NCBI GenBank assembly: GCA_004552195.1
Contig: SFPC01000003.1
Coordinates: 1-54,689, forward strand
Direction: 5' to 3'
Source: Bacteroidales bacterium
GTDB lineage: Bacteria > Bacteroidota > Bacteroidia > Bacteroidales > Bacteroidaceae
DNA: 54,689 nucleotides
Of the stretch, positions 8,559-16,453 are shown in pieces. Position 1 is the stretch's first letter. Each line of letters opens with the position of its first letter. The notes under the pieces were generated by a model, which was given only the letters and a program-made list of their open reading frames with translations, was not told where the DNA came from and made no database searches. Position numbers and translations under genes: made by a program.

Positions 8559-8609
8559 TTATGGTGTTTGCTCCCTGAAGATAAGATCTTCTGGGAGCGA
8601 GGACCATAA
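8559..8609 (-). promoter_or_regulatory. Stem-loop in the presumed hisS leader
   Basis: An inner stem pairs 8570-8582 with 8586-8598 (GCTCCC.GAAGAT with ATCTTC.GGGAGC) around a three-base loop. An outer stem pairs TTATGGT (8559-8565) with ACCATAA (8603-8609). It lies between the predicted promoter (8677) and the hisS start (8509), so it would be transcribed in the leader. It has no T-tract directly after it. A regulatory or stabilising role is inference. Confidence 0.5.
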
Positions 8610-8676
8610 CCTAATATTCGTCAACCCTCCTGAACCAGCAAAGGATGAAATATTGATTACTTGCAGGATTGGGCGA

Positions 8677-8684
8677 CAAAGATA
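8677..8684 (-). promoter_or_regulatory. hisS: Predicted -7 element of hisS
   Basis: TATCTTTG on the minus strand matches TAnnTTTG. Its last base at 8684 is the first base of the 84-bp repeat array. A clear -33 TTG at the usual distance is not seen. Confidence 0.45.
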
Positions 8685-8935
8685 GTGCAAGGCGAGTGAA
8701 GAACGAAAAACAAAGCTGAAAGATTTGTTTTTCTTATTCCGAGCCGCAGCCTGTCTTATCTAAAGATAGTGCAAGGCGAGCGCAGGACAAAAATAAAAGC
8801 CGCAGGATTTTGTTTTTTCATGCCGAGCCGCAGCCTGTCTTATCTAAAGACAGTGCAAGGCGAGCGCAGGACAAAAACAAAATCTGTGCAAGGCGGGTGA
8901 AGAACGAAAAAAGTCGTCTACATAATTTGCATTTG
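8684..8935. repeat. 84-bp tandem repeat array upstream of hisS
   Basis: AGTGCAAGGCGAG recurs at 8684, 8768 and 8852, exactly 84 bases apart, with a shortened fourth copy near 8885. Each full unit ends with GAGCCGCAGCCTGTCTTATC. Between these conserved ends each unit carries a self-complementary pair; in unit 1 GAAAAACAAA (8705-8714) pairs with TTTGTTTTTC (8724-8733). The same unit with different paired arms occurs upstream of tyrS (44903-45238). Confidence 0.9.
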
Positions 8936-9003
8936 TTAAGGCAGACTATTCCCAAAATATAAATGCCCCAAGGCTGATTTCTTTCCTGTCAGATGCCATA
9001 TAA

Positions 9004-9370
9004 TATACGTGTTTTAATCCCGAAAAAATGGTTCACCCTTTCACATCTGCGCGTAAACGATTGATTTTCAATGATTTCAAGGTGAAACATAGCATCAAAA
9101 AAGCCTTCACAAGCCTTCACAGCATTCACCAAACGGAAGAGGAAAGACTACACAAAAATATAAATCGCACGTTTAACCTTTCTATAACAGTAAATTCACA
9201 TTTGTTTTTACCAAAAAACAGTGAACACTTGAGCCGTAGGGTGAAACATTGGTGAACCTTTGAACAAGGTTGAAACTGTCAACCCTTCACACGTAAATGC
9301 TATGGAGCTCAACAGGAAACAGGTGGTCGGTGAATAGGTGAACCTTTTTTTCGGGAATAAATTACGTATA
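9004..9370. repeat. Long inverted-repeat element, copy A
   Basis: A 367-base element whose ends are imperfect inverted repeats of about 38-40 bases. TATACGTGTTTTAATCCCG at 9004 pairs with the complement of the sequence ending at 9370, with about four differences. The interior is gene-free and rich in CCTTCAC/GTGAA motifs. Copy B at 39160-39418 has the same end sequence (TATACGTAAATTAAATCC) in the same arrangement. A weak 75-codon frame at 9028-9255 runs through the element; I do not believe it is a gene. Confidence 0.75.
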
Positions 9371-9500
9371 GAGAGCGGTTTTACGGCATACTCCCCCACC
9401 CTTCATCCGGCCCGGACTTTATATTTTTTCCCACTGCCGACAAGTCGCCTTCTTGCTTCGTCAACTCGCCGACTTGAATAATCAACTCGCCGAGTAGGAA

Positions 9501-9537
9501 AAACAAGTCCGGGACTTGTGAGGCACAAATCCCGGAC
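9501..9537 (-). terminator. Terminator of the secreted nuclease-family gene
   Basis: On the minus strand a 14-bp stem with one mismatch (9524-9537 with 9507-9520) and a three-base loop is followed by TTGTTTTTCC. It begins 60 bases after the stop codon of the 9598-10737 gene. Confidence 0.7.
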
Positions 9538-9597
9538 AATTATCAAATAAACAAGCAGTGGCATACAGGGAACGAGGGCGCGAAGCCGGAGCGCCGG

Positions 9598-10737
9598 CTA
9601 CTTCTTCACCTCCTTCACCAAATAAATCTGGGTGGGCAGGTGGTCGGAGAAACCGTTGAGCCATACACCGCCGGCATGGGTGCGCAGCGGATTGCCCTTG
9701 TATTTGCCTTCCTGCTGGAACAGGTAGTCGCGCATGAAGATGGCGTGTTGATAAAATTTCAGTGTGGAGCGATCCTTGCCCACCAAGTTGCCCGAAACCA
9801 CAATCTGGTCGAAGAGGTTCCACTTGCCGTCGTAGAGCAAGGTGCCCTGCCCCACTTTGTAAAGCGTGTTGTACCAAGGGTTGTACATGTCCGTGTCGCG
9901 TTTCACCTTTTCCGGTTCGCTCACACAACCCAGCTGTTCGGTCATGCTCTTGTTGTTCGGGTCGTCGTTCATGTCGCCCATGACGATCACCTTGGAACCA
10001 GGCTCGCTCTTCATGAGTGCCAAAACCAGCTGGCGCACCTGGAAACCGGCCCGTTGGCGCACTTCGTCGCCGGCCGCACGCGAGGGCCAGTGGTTCACGA
10101 TGAAGTGAATGCGCTCACCGGCCATCGTGCCGCTCATCACGAGGAAACCACGCGTGATGTGGGTGGTATCGCCTTTCAGGTCGGTGTATGCCCTGACCTT
10201 ACCCTGGTCATCGGTGTAGAAACCGAGCAAAGGGTCGTCCACCCGTCCGCTGGGAGCATAATAATAAGGTACGATCATGCTGCTTTCGAGCTGGAAGAAA
10301 CGGGGATTGTAGAAGAAGGCACACTCCACGCCGCGACGGTCCACGCCGGGATAGTCCACATACTGCCAGCCGCGCTTGGCCAGTTCGGGCTGCTTGAGCA
10401 GGTCCTGCAGCACGTTCTCGTTTTCCACCTCCGACAGGCCGATGACGGCCGGGCCGAGGGGCAGTTTGTCGGTACAGAGCTCGGAAAGCACGCGGGCCAT
10501 GTTGTGGAGCTTGGCCTCGTATTTCATCTTGCCCCACTTGTTGGTGCCGTCGGGCAGATACTCATAGTCGTTCTTGCCGGCATCGTGCAGGGTGTCGAAA
10601 AGGTTCTCCAAATTGTAGAAAGCCACTCCGTAGAGGGCATAGCTCTTTTGCTGTTCTCCCTGAGGCCGCAGGGTAAACGACGACAGGCTGGTGAGCACAG
10701 CGAACAAGAGCGAAAAAGAAAAAACAAGACGTTTCAT
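9598..10737 (-). CDS. Secreted endonuclease/exonuclease/phosphatase-family protein
   Basis: Members of this fold hydrolyse phosphodiester or phosphate-ester bonds using a metal ion, and extracellular ones often act as nucleases. The 379-residue protein has an N-terminal signal sequence (MKRLVFSFSLLFAVLTSLSSF). It keeps the family motifs in order: FYNLENLFD, GLSEVEN, NHWPSR, GDMNDDP and, near the end, SDHLPTQI. These supply the usual metal-binding Glu and the catalytic Asp and His residues. It is transcribed away from the receptor gene at 11017, whose gene cluster also encodes a second, unrelated nuclease. I infer that it works with that cluster on extracellular nucleic acid. A lipid or sugar-phosphate substrate remains possible. 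Confidence 0.85.
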   Translation of the reverse strand: MKRLVFSFSLLFAVLTSLSSFTLRPQGEQQKSYALYGVAFYNLENLFDTLHDAGKNDYEYLPDGTNKWGKMKYEAKLHNMARVLSELCTDKLPLGPAVIGLSEVENENVLQDLLKQPELAKRGWQYVDYPGVDRRGVECAFFYNPRFFQLESSMIVPYYYAPSGRVDDPLLGFYTDDQGKVRAYTDLKGDTTHITRGFLVMSGTMAGERIHFIVNHWPSRAAGDEVRQRAGFQVRQLVLALMKSEPGSKVIVMGDMNDDPNNKSMTEQLGCVSEPEKVKRDTDMYNPWYNTLYKVGQGTLLYDGKWNLFDQIVVSGNLVGKDRSTLKFYQHAIFMRDYLFQQEGKYKGNPLRTHAGGVWLNGFSDHLPTQIYLVKEVKK

Positions 10738-10824
10738 AAAAAAATGATTGGACTATTTGATACACTGCCACCCCACCATTATGCGTTTCAGGGCTGTGGC
10801 GACGGCAAATTTCTAAAAAAAAAA

Positions 10825-10855
10825 TGAGAATTAAAGGCTTTTGCCTAATTCTCAC
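10825..10855. repeat. Hairpin in the divergent intergenic region
   Basis: GAGAATTA...GGC pairs with GCCTAATTCTC, with a two-base bulge and a short T-rich loop. It lies between the divergent nuclease-family and receptor genes and could affect either transcript; its function is unknown. Confidence 0.4.
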
Positions 10856-10898
10856 CGACATTTCACAGACTTGTAACGAGCGAAAACTGAATTTTTCC

Positions 10899-10906
10899 TA
10901 ATTTTG
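10899..10906 (+). promoter_or_regulatory. Predicted -7 element for the receptor/nuclease operon
   Basis: TAATTTTG fits TAnnTTTG and lies 110 bases before the start at 11017. The nearest upstream TTG (10871-10873) is 25 bases away, longer than ideal, so the call is tentative. Confidence 0.4.
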
Positions 10907-11016
10907 CCTCGCAATGAAACCCATTGCCACGGTTTTTCTGCGGAGCCACAGGCAGCGGCGTAGCTGCCTGTGCTTGGCTCTACCTACGAAACAACAAGCA
11001 TTCTATACAATTATTT

Positions 11017-13755
11017 ATGAAGAAAGGTGTAAAACTTACGGCGGCAGCATTGCTGATGGCTTCCGGAGCCTGGGCGCAAGCTCCCGTCGACACCCTCCAA
11101 GTGCTCGACAGCTCTGATTTCACTTTCACGGAATCGCAGCTGGACGAGGACAACGATGCGGCACAGACCGTGTCGACCATCACGGGCGCCAAGAGCGACC
11201 CGTACAACTCGGAGGTGGGTTATCTGTTCAGCCCCATGCGTTTCAAGGTGAGGGCGTACGATAACATGTACAACAGCTACTACATGAACGGCCTGCAGCT
11301 GAACGACCTGGAACTGGGCCGCTTCGGCTACAGCATGGTGGGCGGCATGAACGATGCCACACGCAACCAGGAAGGCGTTTCGGCCTACGACTACAACCGC
11401 TTCGGCGTGGCCGGCGTGGGGGGCGCGACCAGCGTGAACACACGCGCCAGCCAGTTTGCCCAAGGCTCCAAACTGACCCTCTCGGGCTGTAACCGCAACT
11501 ATGTGGCGCGCGGAATGTTCACCCACGCCACGGGCCTGATGCCTTCCGGCTGGGCCTTTGCCGGGCTGGTGGGCTACCGCTGGGCCAACGAGGGTGTGAT
11601 CGAGGGCACGTTCTACAACTCATTCTCTTATTTCCTCTCGGCCGAAAAACGCTTCAACGACCGCCACACGCTCTCGCTGGTCACCTTCGGCTCGCCCACG
11701 GAGCGCGCACAGCAGGGGGCCTCGACAGAAGAGGCTTACTGGCTGGCCAACTCGCACTACTATAACCCGAACTGGGGTTACCAGAACGGGGAGAAGCGCA
11801 ACGCACGCGTGGTGAACGACTTCGAACCTACGGCCATCCTGACGTGGGACTGGAAAATGGACGACACGAAGAAGCTCACCACATCGGCCGGTTTCAAGTA
11901 CTCCATGTACAGCTCCACGGCACTGAGCTGGAGCGGCGACGCTTACGACCCGAGACCCGACTACTACAAGAATATGCCGAGCAGCATCTTCGACGTGTGG
12001 GATCCCGAGAAGAACAACCCGGACTACCTGGCGCAGAACCCGTACCTGCTGGACCAGTACAACGACCTGGTGGACTTCTGGACGGCTTCCAAGGCCAACC
12101 GACAGATCAACTGGGACCGTATGTACTACGTGAACCGGCAGAATGAGGCCGCCGGCGGAGAAACGCTCTATTACCAGGAACGCCGCCACAACGACCAAAT
12201 GGTGTTCGCCCTCAACTCGGCCTTTAGCCACGACGTAAACCGCCACCATAAATATACGCTGGGCGTATCGCTCAACTCGACCAAAGGTATGCACTACAAG
12301 ACCATGGCCGACCTTCTGGGCGGAACAACCTTTACCGACATCGACAAGTTTGCAGCCAACGATTACGGCATCAACAGTACGGAGGCGCAGAACGACCTGC
12401 GCAACCCGAACCGCAAAATCGGCGTGGACGACAAGTTTGGCTATAACTACAACATCTTCGTGAACAAGGCCCGTGCCTACGGTCTTTACGAGATGAACTA
12501 CGGCAAGCTGAACTATCGCCTCTCGGCCTTCGTCGAGGGTACGACCATGGAGCGCGAAGGCTTGATGCAGAACGGACGTGCGCCCGAAAACTCTTACGGC
12601 AAGAGCGGACAGGCCAAATTCCTCGGCGGCGGCGGACGCTTCGGCCTGACTTACCGCCCCACGGGTGCACACATCCTGAGCCTGAACTTCGGCGCAGAAA
12701 GCGATGCACCGCTGGCACGCAACAGTTTCGTGGCTCCGCGTATGCAGAACAACTTCGTGGACAACCTGACCAACGAGCAGATTTTCAACGCCGAGGCTTC
12801 GTACCAATTCCGCATAGGCGACTTCTCGGGTAAGGTGACAGGTTACTACACACGCTTCAACAACGGCGTGGAGCAAACGGCTTTCTACAACGACCAGGAG
12901 GAACGCTTCACGTACCTCACCATGAGCGGCGTGGACCGCGAACACTACGGCGTGGAAGCTGCCTTGAAGTATAACCTGACTTCCAACTTCTCCGTAAGCC
13001 TCACAGGTACCTACGCCGAAGCGCAGTATGTGAACAACCCCTTGGCACAGGTGGCCTACGAGGGTATGAACGCCTCGACGCTGAGGGAGCTGAACACCTG
13101 GAGCAACCCGCTGACGGGCGAGAAGATGCCCCTGCGCGTCATTGCCGACGGTATGCGCGTGAACGGCACGCCGCTGACGGCTGTGGGCCTCGGACTGAAC
13201 TACAACGTGAACGGCTGGTTCTTCGAGGCAAACCTCAACTACTACGACCGCGTCTACGTGGACTTCTCCGAATACCGCCGCCTGAGCAACGTACTGCCTT
13301 CTTACAGCTCAGAAGGTATGGACAACAAGGGCAACTACCTCTTCAGCAGCATCAGTAAAGAGGATCTGGCCAAAGGTGCTATCCTCTATGACGCACAGAA
13401 GACCATCCCGGTGGCTTTCGACGCTAACGGCAACGTAACGGAAAGCATCGACAACCCCAACTACGGACAAGTGGTTTCGGCTTACTCTGCCGAACAGGAG
13501 AAATTCGACGGCGGTTTCATGCTTGACCTCTCTATTGGCCGCTACATCCGCCTGGCCAAGGGCAAGAGCATCAGCATCAACCTCAACGTGCAGAACGTGA
13601 CGAACAACCGCAACCTGCGCACGGGTGGCTATGAGCAGAACCGCGATGACTTCTACAACACGGGTGTGGCCAAAGCGTATACTTTCTCGAAAAACTCGAA
13701 GTACTACTACGCCAACGCCATCAATGCGTTCCTGAATATTGGATTTAAATTCTAA
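11017..13755 (+). CDS. TonB-dependent receptor-like outer-membrane protein
   Basis: The 912-residue protein has a signal peptide (MKKGVKLTAAALLMASGAWA). It has a plug-like N-terminal region in which YNSYYMNGLQLNDLELGRFGYSMVGG and GVGGATSVNTRA resemble TonB-receptor plug motifs. A long region of alternating, aromatic-rich strands follows, ending NAINAFLNIGFKF, a typical beta-barrel end with a terminal Phe. There is no N-terminal carboxypeptidase-regulatory-like domain and it is not a standard SusC. It leads a tight operon: the next start is 12 bases downstream, followed by two lipoproteins and a nuclease lipoprotein. By analogy with SusCD-type systems it probably imports a product captured by those lipoproteins. 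Nucleic-acid fragments are the inferred cargo. The ATG at 11017 is chosen for its signal peptide. Confidence 0.8.
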   Translation: MKKGVKLTAAALLMASGAWAQAPVDTLQVLDSSDFTFTESQLDEDNDAAQTVSTITGAKSDPYNSEVGYLFSPMRFKVRAYDNMYNSYYMNGLQLNDLELGRFGYSMVGGMNDATRNQEGVSAYDYNRFGVAGVGGATSVNTRASQFAQGSKLTLSGCNRNYVARGMFTHATGLMPSGWAFAGLVGYRWANEGVIEGTFYNSFSYFLSAEKRFNDRHTLSLVTFGSPTERAQQGASTEEAYWLANSHYYNPNWGYQNGEKRNARVVNDFEPTAILTWDWKMDDTKKLTTSAGFKYSMYSSTALSWSGDAYDPRPDYYKNMPSSIFDVWDPEKNNPDYLAQNPYLLDQYNDLVDFWTASKANRQINWDRMYYVNRQNEAAGGETLYYQERRHNDQMVFALNSAFSHDVNRHHKYTLGVSLNSTKGMHYKTMADLLGGTTFTDIDKFAANDYGINSTEAQNDLRNPNRKIGVDDKFGYNYNIFVNKARAYGLYEMNYGKLNYRLSAFVEGTTMEREGLMQNGRAPENSYGKSGQAKFLGGGGRFGLTYRPTGAHILSLNFGAESDAPLARNSFVAPRMQNNFVDNLTNEQIFNAEASYQFRIGDFSGKVTGYYTRFNNGVEQTAFYNDQEERFTYLTMSGVDREHYGVEAALKYNLTSNFSVSLTGTYAEAQYVNNPLAQVAYEGMNASTLRELNTWSNPLTGEKMPLRVIADGMRVNGTPLTAVGLGLNYNVNGWFFEANLNYYDRVYVDFSEYRRLSNVLPSYSSEGMDNKGNYLFSSISKEDLAKGAILYDAQKTIPVAFDANGNVTESIDNPNYGQVVSAYSAEQEKFDGGFMLDLSIGRYIRLAKGKSISINLNVQNVTNNRNLRTGGYEQNRDDFYNTGVAKAYTFSKNSKYYYANAINAFLNIGFKF

Positions 13756-13766
13756 GGCTCCCCATT

Positions 13767-14654
13767 ATGAAACTGAACAAGATATTCCCTATGGCTCTGG
13801 CAGCCTTCGCACTCACGGCATTCACCGCCTGCATGGACGATGTGGACGAACCGAACACCGACGGCTACCTGATTACCAGCAAAACCGACATCGGCGAGGT
13901 GAACTACTCCATCGCCCAACTCAAGAACGAACACAGCTCGCTCTTCGGACAAACCAATGCGTTTGAACAGGTGAAGGAGGACTTGATCATCGAGGGCGTG
14001 GTGGCTGCCAACGACTGCGGCGGCAACCTGTACCAGACGGTGCTCATCCGCTACATCGACGAAACGAAACCCGAAGGCGACGCGGACCGCGACCAGGCTA
14101 TCGTGCTGGGCGTGAAGCACACGTGGCTCACGCCTTACTTCCAGCTGGGACAGCGCGTCAAGGTGAACCTCAAGGGGCTCTACATAGGCTGCTACTCGAA
14201 GTTGCCCAAAATCGGCCAGCCTTACTACACCAGCAGCGGCAACCTGCGCCTCGGCCCCATGCTCCTGCAACTCTGCGCCACAAACGTGCAGTTAGTGGGC
14301 ACACCCGACCCTTCCTGCGCCGAATGCCAGCCCATCGAGCTTTCGCCGGAATGGCTCCGCACCACGGCTTACCGCAACTATAAGAACTATCCGCAGTTGG
14401 TGACGGTGAAAGGCACCATCCAGGAAGCCGACGGCGAAGCCATCTTCGCTCCCGAAAGCCTGCAAGATGCGGGCTACGGTGTGGACCGCACGTTGGTGAA
14501 CAGCGAAAACAACACGAAGGTGACCATCCGCACTTCCACCCAAAACGACATCTCATTCACCGTGATGCCGCAGGGCGAACACAGCTTTACCGGCCTGCTC
14601 AGCTATTACAGCAACTGGCAGGTGCAGCTCCGCTCGGTCAACGATATTCAATAA
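13767..14654 (+). CDS. DUF5689-type (OB-fold-like) lipoprotein
   Basis: The 295-residue protein has a lipoprotein signal with the lipobox LTAFTAC (Cys22), followed by acidic residues (MDDVDE) that fit Bacteroidota surface export. The rest resembles the DUF5689 family, which I associate with OB-like beta-barrel folds: the segment IIEGVVAANDCGGNLYQTVLI looks like a first barrel, and the repeat-like VTVKGTIQEADG later looks like a second. It begins 12 bases after the receptor stop. In this operon it occupies the position a SusD-type binding lipoprotein holds in glycan systems. Given two nucleases nearby, nucleic-acid binding is a reasonable but untested idea. The two Cys residues in DPSCAEC could form a disulfide or bind a metal. 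Confidence 0.7.
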   Translation: MKLNKIFPMALAAFALTAFTACMDDVDEPNTDGYLITSKTDIGEVNYSIAQLKNEHSSLFGQTNAFEQVKEDLIIEGVVAANDCGGNLYQTVLIRYIDETKPEGDADRDQAIVLGVKHTWLTPYFQLGQRVKVNLKGLYIGCYSKLPKIGQPYYTSSGNLRLGPMLLQLCATNVQLVGTPDPSCAECQPIELSPEWLRTTAYRNYKNYPQLVTVKGTIQEADGEAIFAPESLQDAGYGVDRTLVNSENNTKVTIRTSTQNDISFTVMPQGEHSFTGLLSYYSNWQVQLRSVNDIQ

Positions 14655-14689
14655 CAGCCACTCCTTATTATATATAGAAACATCACATT

Positions 14690-16378
14690 ATGAAAAAGTC
14701 AATCCTTTCATTTGCCATAGCCGCTCTCACACTGGGATTTACCGCCTGTGAAGACGTGCCCGCTCCTTACACCGTAAACGGTGACGGTAACGGCAATGGC
14801 GAACAACCCACTTCGGGAACATTGCTCGAAGAAACCTTCTCAACCTCGCTGGGCAGCTTCACTGCCATCAATGAGGTGGGCGACTACTCCTGGGCCGTGA
14901 GCTACAGCTGCGCCCAAGTGACATCGTACGTCGACATCAACGGCGACGGCACAAAGGAGAACAACCCGGCCGAAAGCTGGCTCATCAGCCCGAGCCTTGA
15001 CCTGAGCCTGGTAGAAAATGCCAACGTGTCGTTCGACTACATTCTCCGCTACGCCAACGCCTCGGAACTGAAGACGAACTACCAACTCCTCGTGAGCAGC
15101 GACTACAACAACCTGCCCTCCAAAGCTACCTGGACGGCTCTGAACTTCAACCCCACGCAGGGAACGGACTGGGACACATGGTACAACACGGGCAAAATCA
15201 GCATTCCCGCAGAATTCATCGGACAGCCGAAGGTGACCATCGCACTCTGCTACAAAGCCAACGCCAAATCGGCCACCTGGGAGGTGAAGAACTTCAAGGT
15301 TGAAACGGGCGAAGGCGATGTGCCCGGAGAAGGAGGCGGTGAAGGCGGAGGCGAAGAAACCGGCGTGAAGGAACTTCCCTACTCCGAGGCGTTCAGCTCC
15401 ACGCTCGGCGGCTTCAAGAACTACACGACAAGCGGCTCCGGAGAATGGATTATCGACTATTCTACCGCCAAAGCTACGGGCTACGACAACGCATCGAAGG
15501 TGACCACTGCCGGTACATACTATCTCGTGAGCCCCGAAATTTCCCTCGCCGGACAGACCGAGGCACATGTGGCCTACGAATACATCCTCCGCTACGACAA
15601 GGGACAGGAGAACCAGCAAGTGTACATCTCTACCTCGTTCGACGAAACGAAACCGGCAGAAGGCTGGGTGCTCCTCAACGGCACGCACACCGAAGGAGTG
15701 GACTGGACCAACTTCGCGAAGGCTGACATCGCCATCCCCGCAGACTACATGGGCAAGACCATCCGCCTGGCTTTCCGCTACAACACGAATGCCGAAAGCG
15801 GCTCGACATGGGAAGTGAAGAACTTCTCCATCGCAGCCGGAAAGGCAGGTGAAAGCGGCGGCAACGATAACCCCGGCGGTGGCGAAGACGTGGGCGACCC
15901 CTCACAGTCGAACGGCGACTTCGAGAACTGGACCGGCGGCAAGCCCAACAACTGGACCACTGCTTCAACGGCCGGCAACGCTACGCTCTCACAGAGCACT
16001 GACGCTCACGGCGGCAAGTATGCAGTGGAAGTGGGCGGAACCAATTCGGCCAACAAACGACTTGGCTACAAGGAAATGACGCTGCCCGCCGGCACCTACA
16101 CCATGACGTTCTACACCAAGGCCGCCACGGCTACGGGCGGCAGCGTGCGCCCCGGCTATGTACCTATCAAGGCCGACGGCTCCGTGGGTAGCTACCTCTA
16201 CGGCGACTACGTGAATGACCTCACCCAGAGCGAATGGGTACTCGTAACCCATGAGTTCACGCTCAACGAAGAAACGAAGCTCTGCCTCGTCATCATGAAT
16301 TCGAAAAACCCCGGCGCCAACGTGCTCATCGACGACTTCATGCTGAAAGACGCCACGGGCAAGGTTTATATCCAATAA
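14690..16378 (+). CDS. Surface lipoprotein with two choice-of-anchor-J-like domains and a C-terminal CBM-like domain
   Basis: The 562-residue protein has the lipobox LGFTAC (Cys20) followed by EDVP. Two related beta-sandwich domains follow at about residues 44-207 and 225-383. Each has a LEETFS- or YSEAFS-type start, an ESWLISP- or YYLVSPE-type core and an ATWEVKNF or STWEVKNF end. They are joined by a Gly/Glu linker near 208-224. The last domain (about 400-556) resembles carbohydrate-binding modules and is related to residues 24-168 of the secreted protein at 4250-6673. No enzyme motif is visible. Its place between the receptor/DUF5689 pair and the nuclease gene suggests a surface scaffold or ligand-binding part of the same system. 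Confidence 0.75.
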   Translation: MKKSILSFAIAALTLGFTACEDVPAPYTVNGDGNGNGEQPTSGTLLEETFSTSLGSFTAINEVGDYSWAVSYSCAQVTSYVDINGDGTKENNPAESWLISPSLDLSLVENANVSFDYILRYANASELKTNYQLLVSSDYNNLPSKATWTALNFNPTQGTDWDTWYNTGKISIPAEFIGQPKVTIALCYKANAKSATWEVKNFKVETGEGDVPGEGGGEGGGEETGVKELPYSEAFSSTLGGFKNYTTSGSGEWIIDYSTAKATGYDNASKVTTAGTYYLVSPEISLAGQTEAHVAYEYILRYDKGQENQQVYISTSFDETKPAEGWVLLNGTHTEGVDWTNFAKADIAIPADYMGKTIRLAFRYNTNAESGSTWEVKNFSIAAGKAGESGGNDNPGGGEDVGDPSQSNGDFENWTGGKPNNWTTASTAGNATLSQSTDAHGGKYAVEVGGTNSANKRLGYKEMTLPAGTYTMTFYTKAATATGGSVRPGYVPIKADGSVGSYLYGDYVNDLTQSEWVLVTHEFTLNEETKLCLVIMNSKNPGANVLIDDFMLKDATGKVYIQ

Positions 16379-16453
16379 TCACAGGAAAAAGCTCAAGCAA
16401 GGTGAGGCGGGGCTTGCTGCCCTTCAGCCTCACCTTACTCATCTCTACACTAC

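Larger units (their letters stand above)
8510..9597. other. Gene-free interval of repeats
   Basis: This 1.1-kb interval between hisS and the nuclease gene holds, in order, the hisS leader hairpin, the 84-bp array, inverted-repeat element A and a terminator-like hairpin at 9507-9537. I see no convincing coding sequence or RNA gene. Confidence 0.7.

Noticed and set aside
8684..8935. CRISPR-like periodic repeats
   Set aside because: The 84-bp units are contiguous with no unique spacers of constant length, and no cas gene is nearby.
9028..9255. 75-codon frame in inverted-repeat element A
   Set aside because: It starts within the terminal inverted repeat and has no counterpart in element B; the composition is that of the repeat.
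11620..12945. 441-codon minus-strand open frame
   Set aside because: It is antisense to the receptor barrel, with no recognisable motif and no start signal.
11017..13755. Assignment of the receptor as a SusC homologue
   Set aside because: The carboxypeptidase-regulatory-like N-terminal domain is absent and the downstream lipoprotein is not SusD-like, so the gene is described only as TonB-receptor-like.
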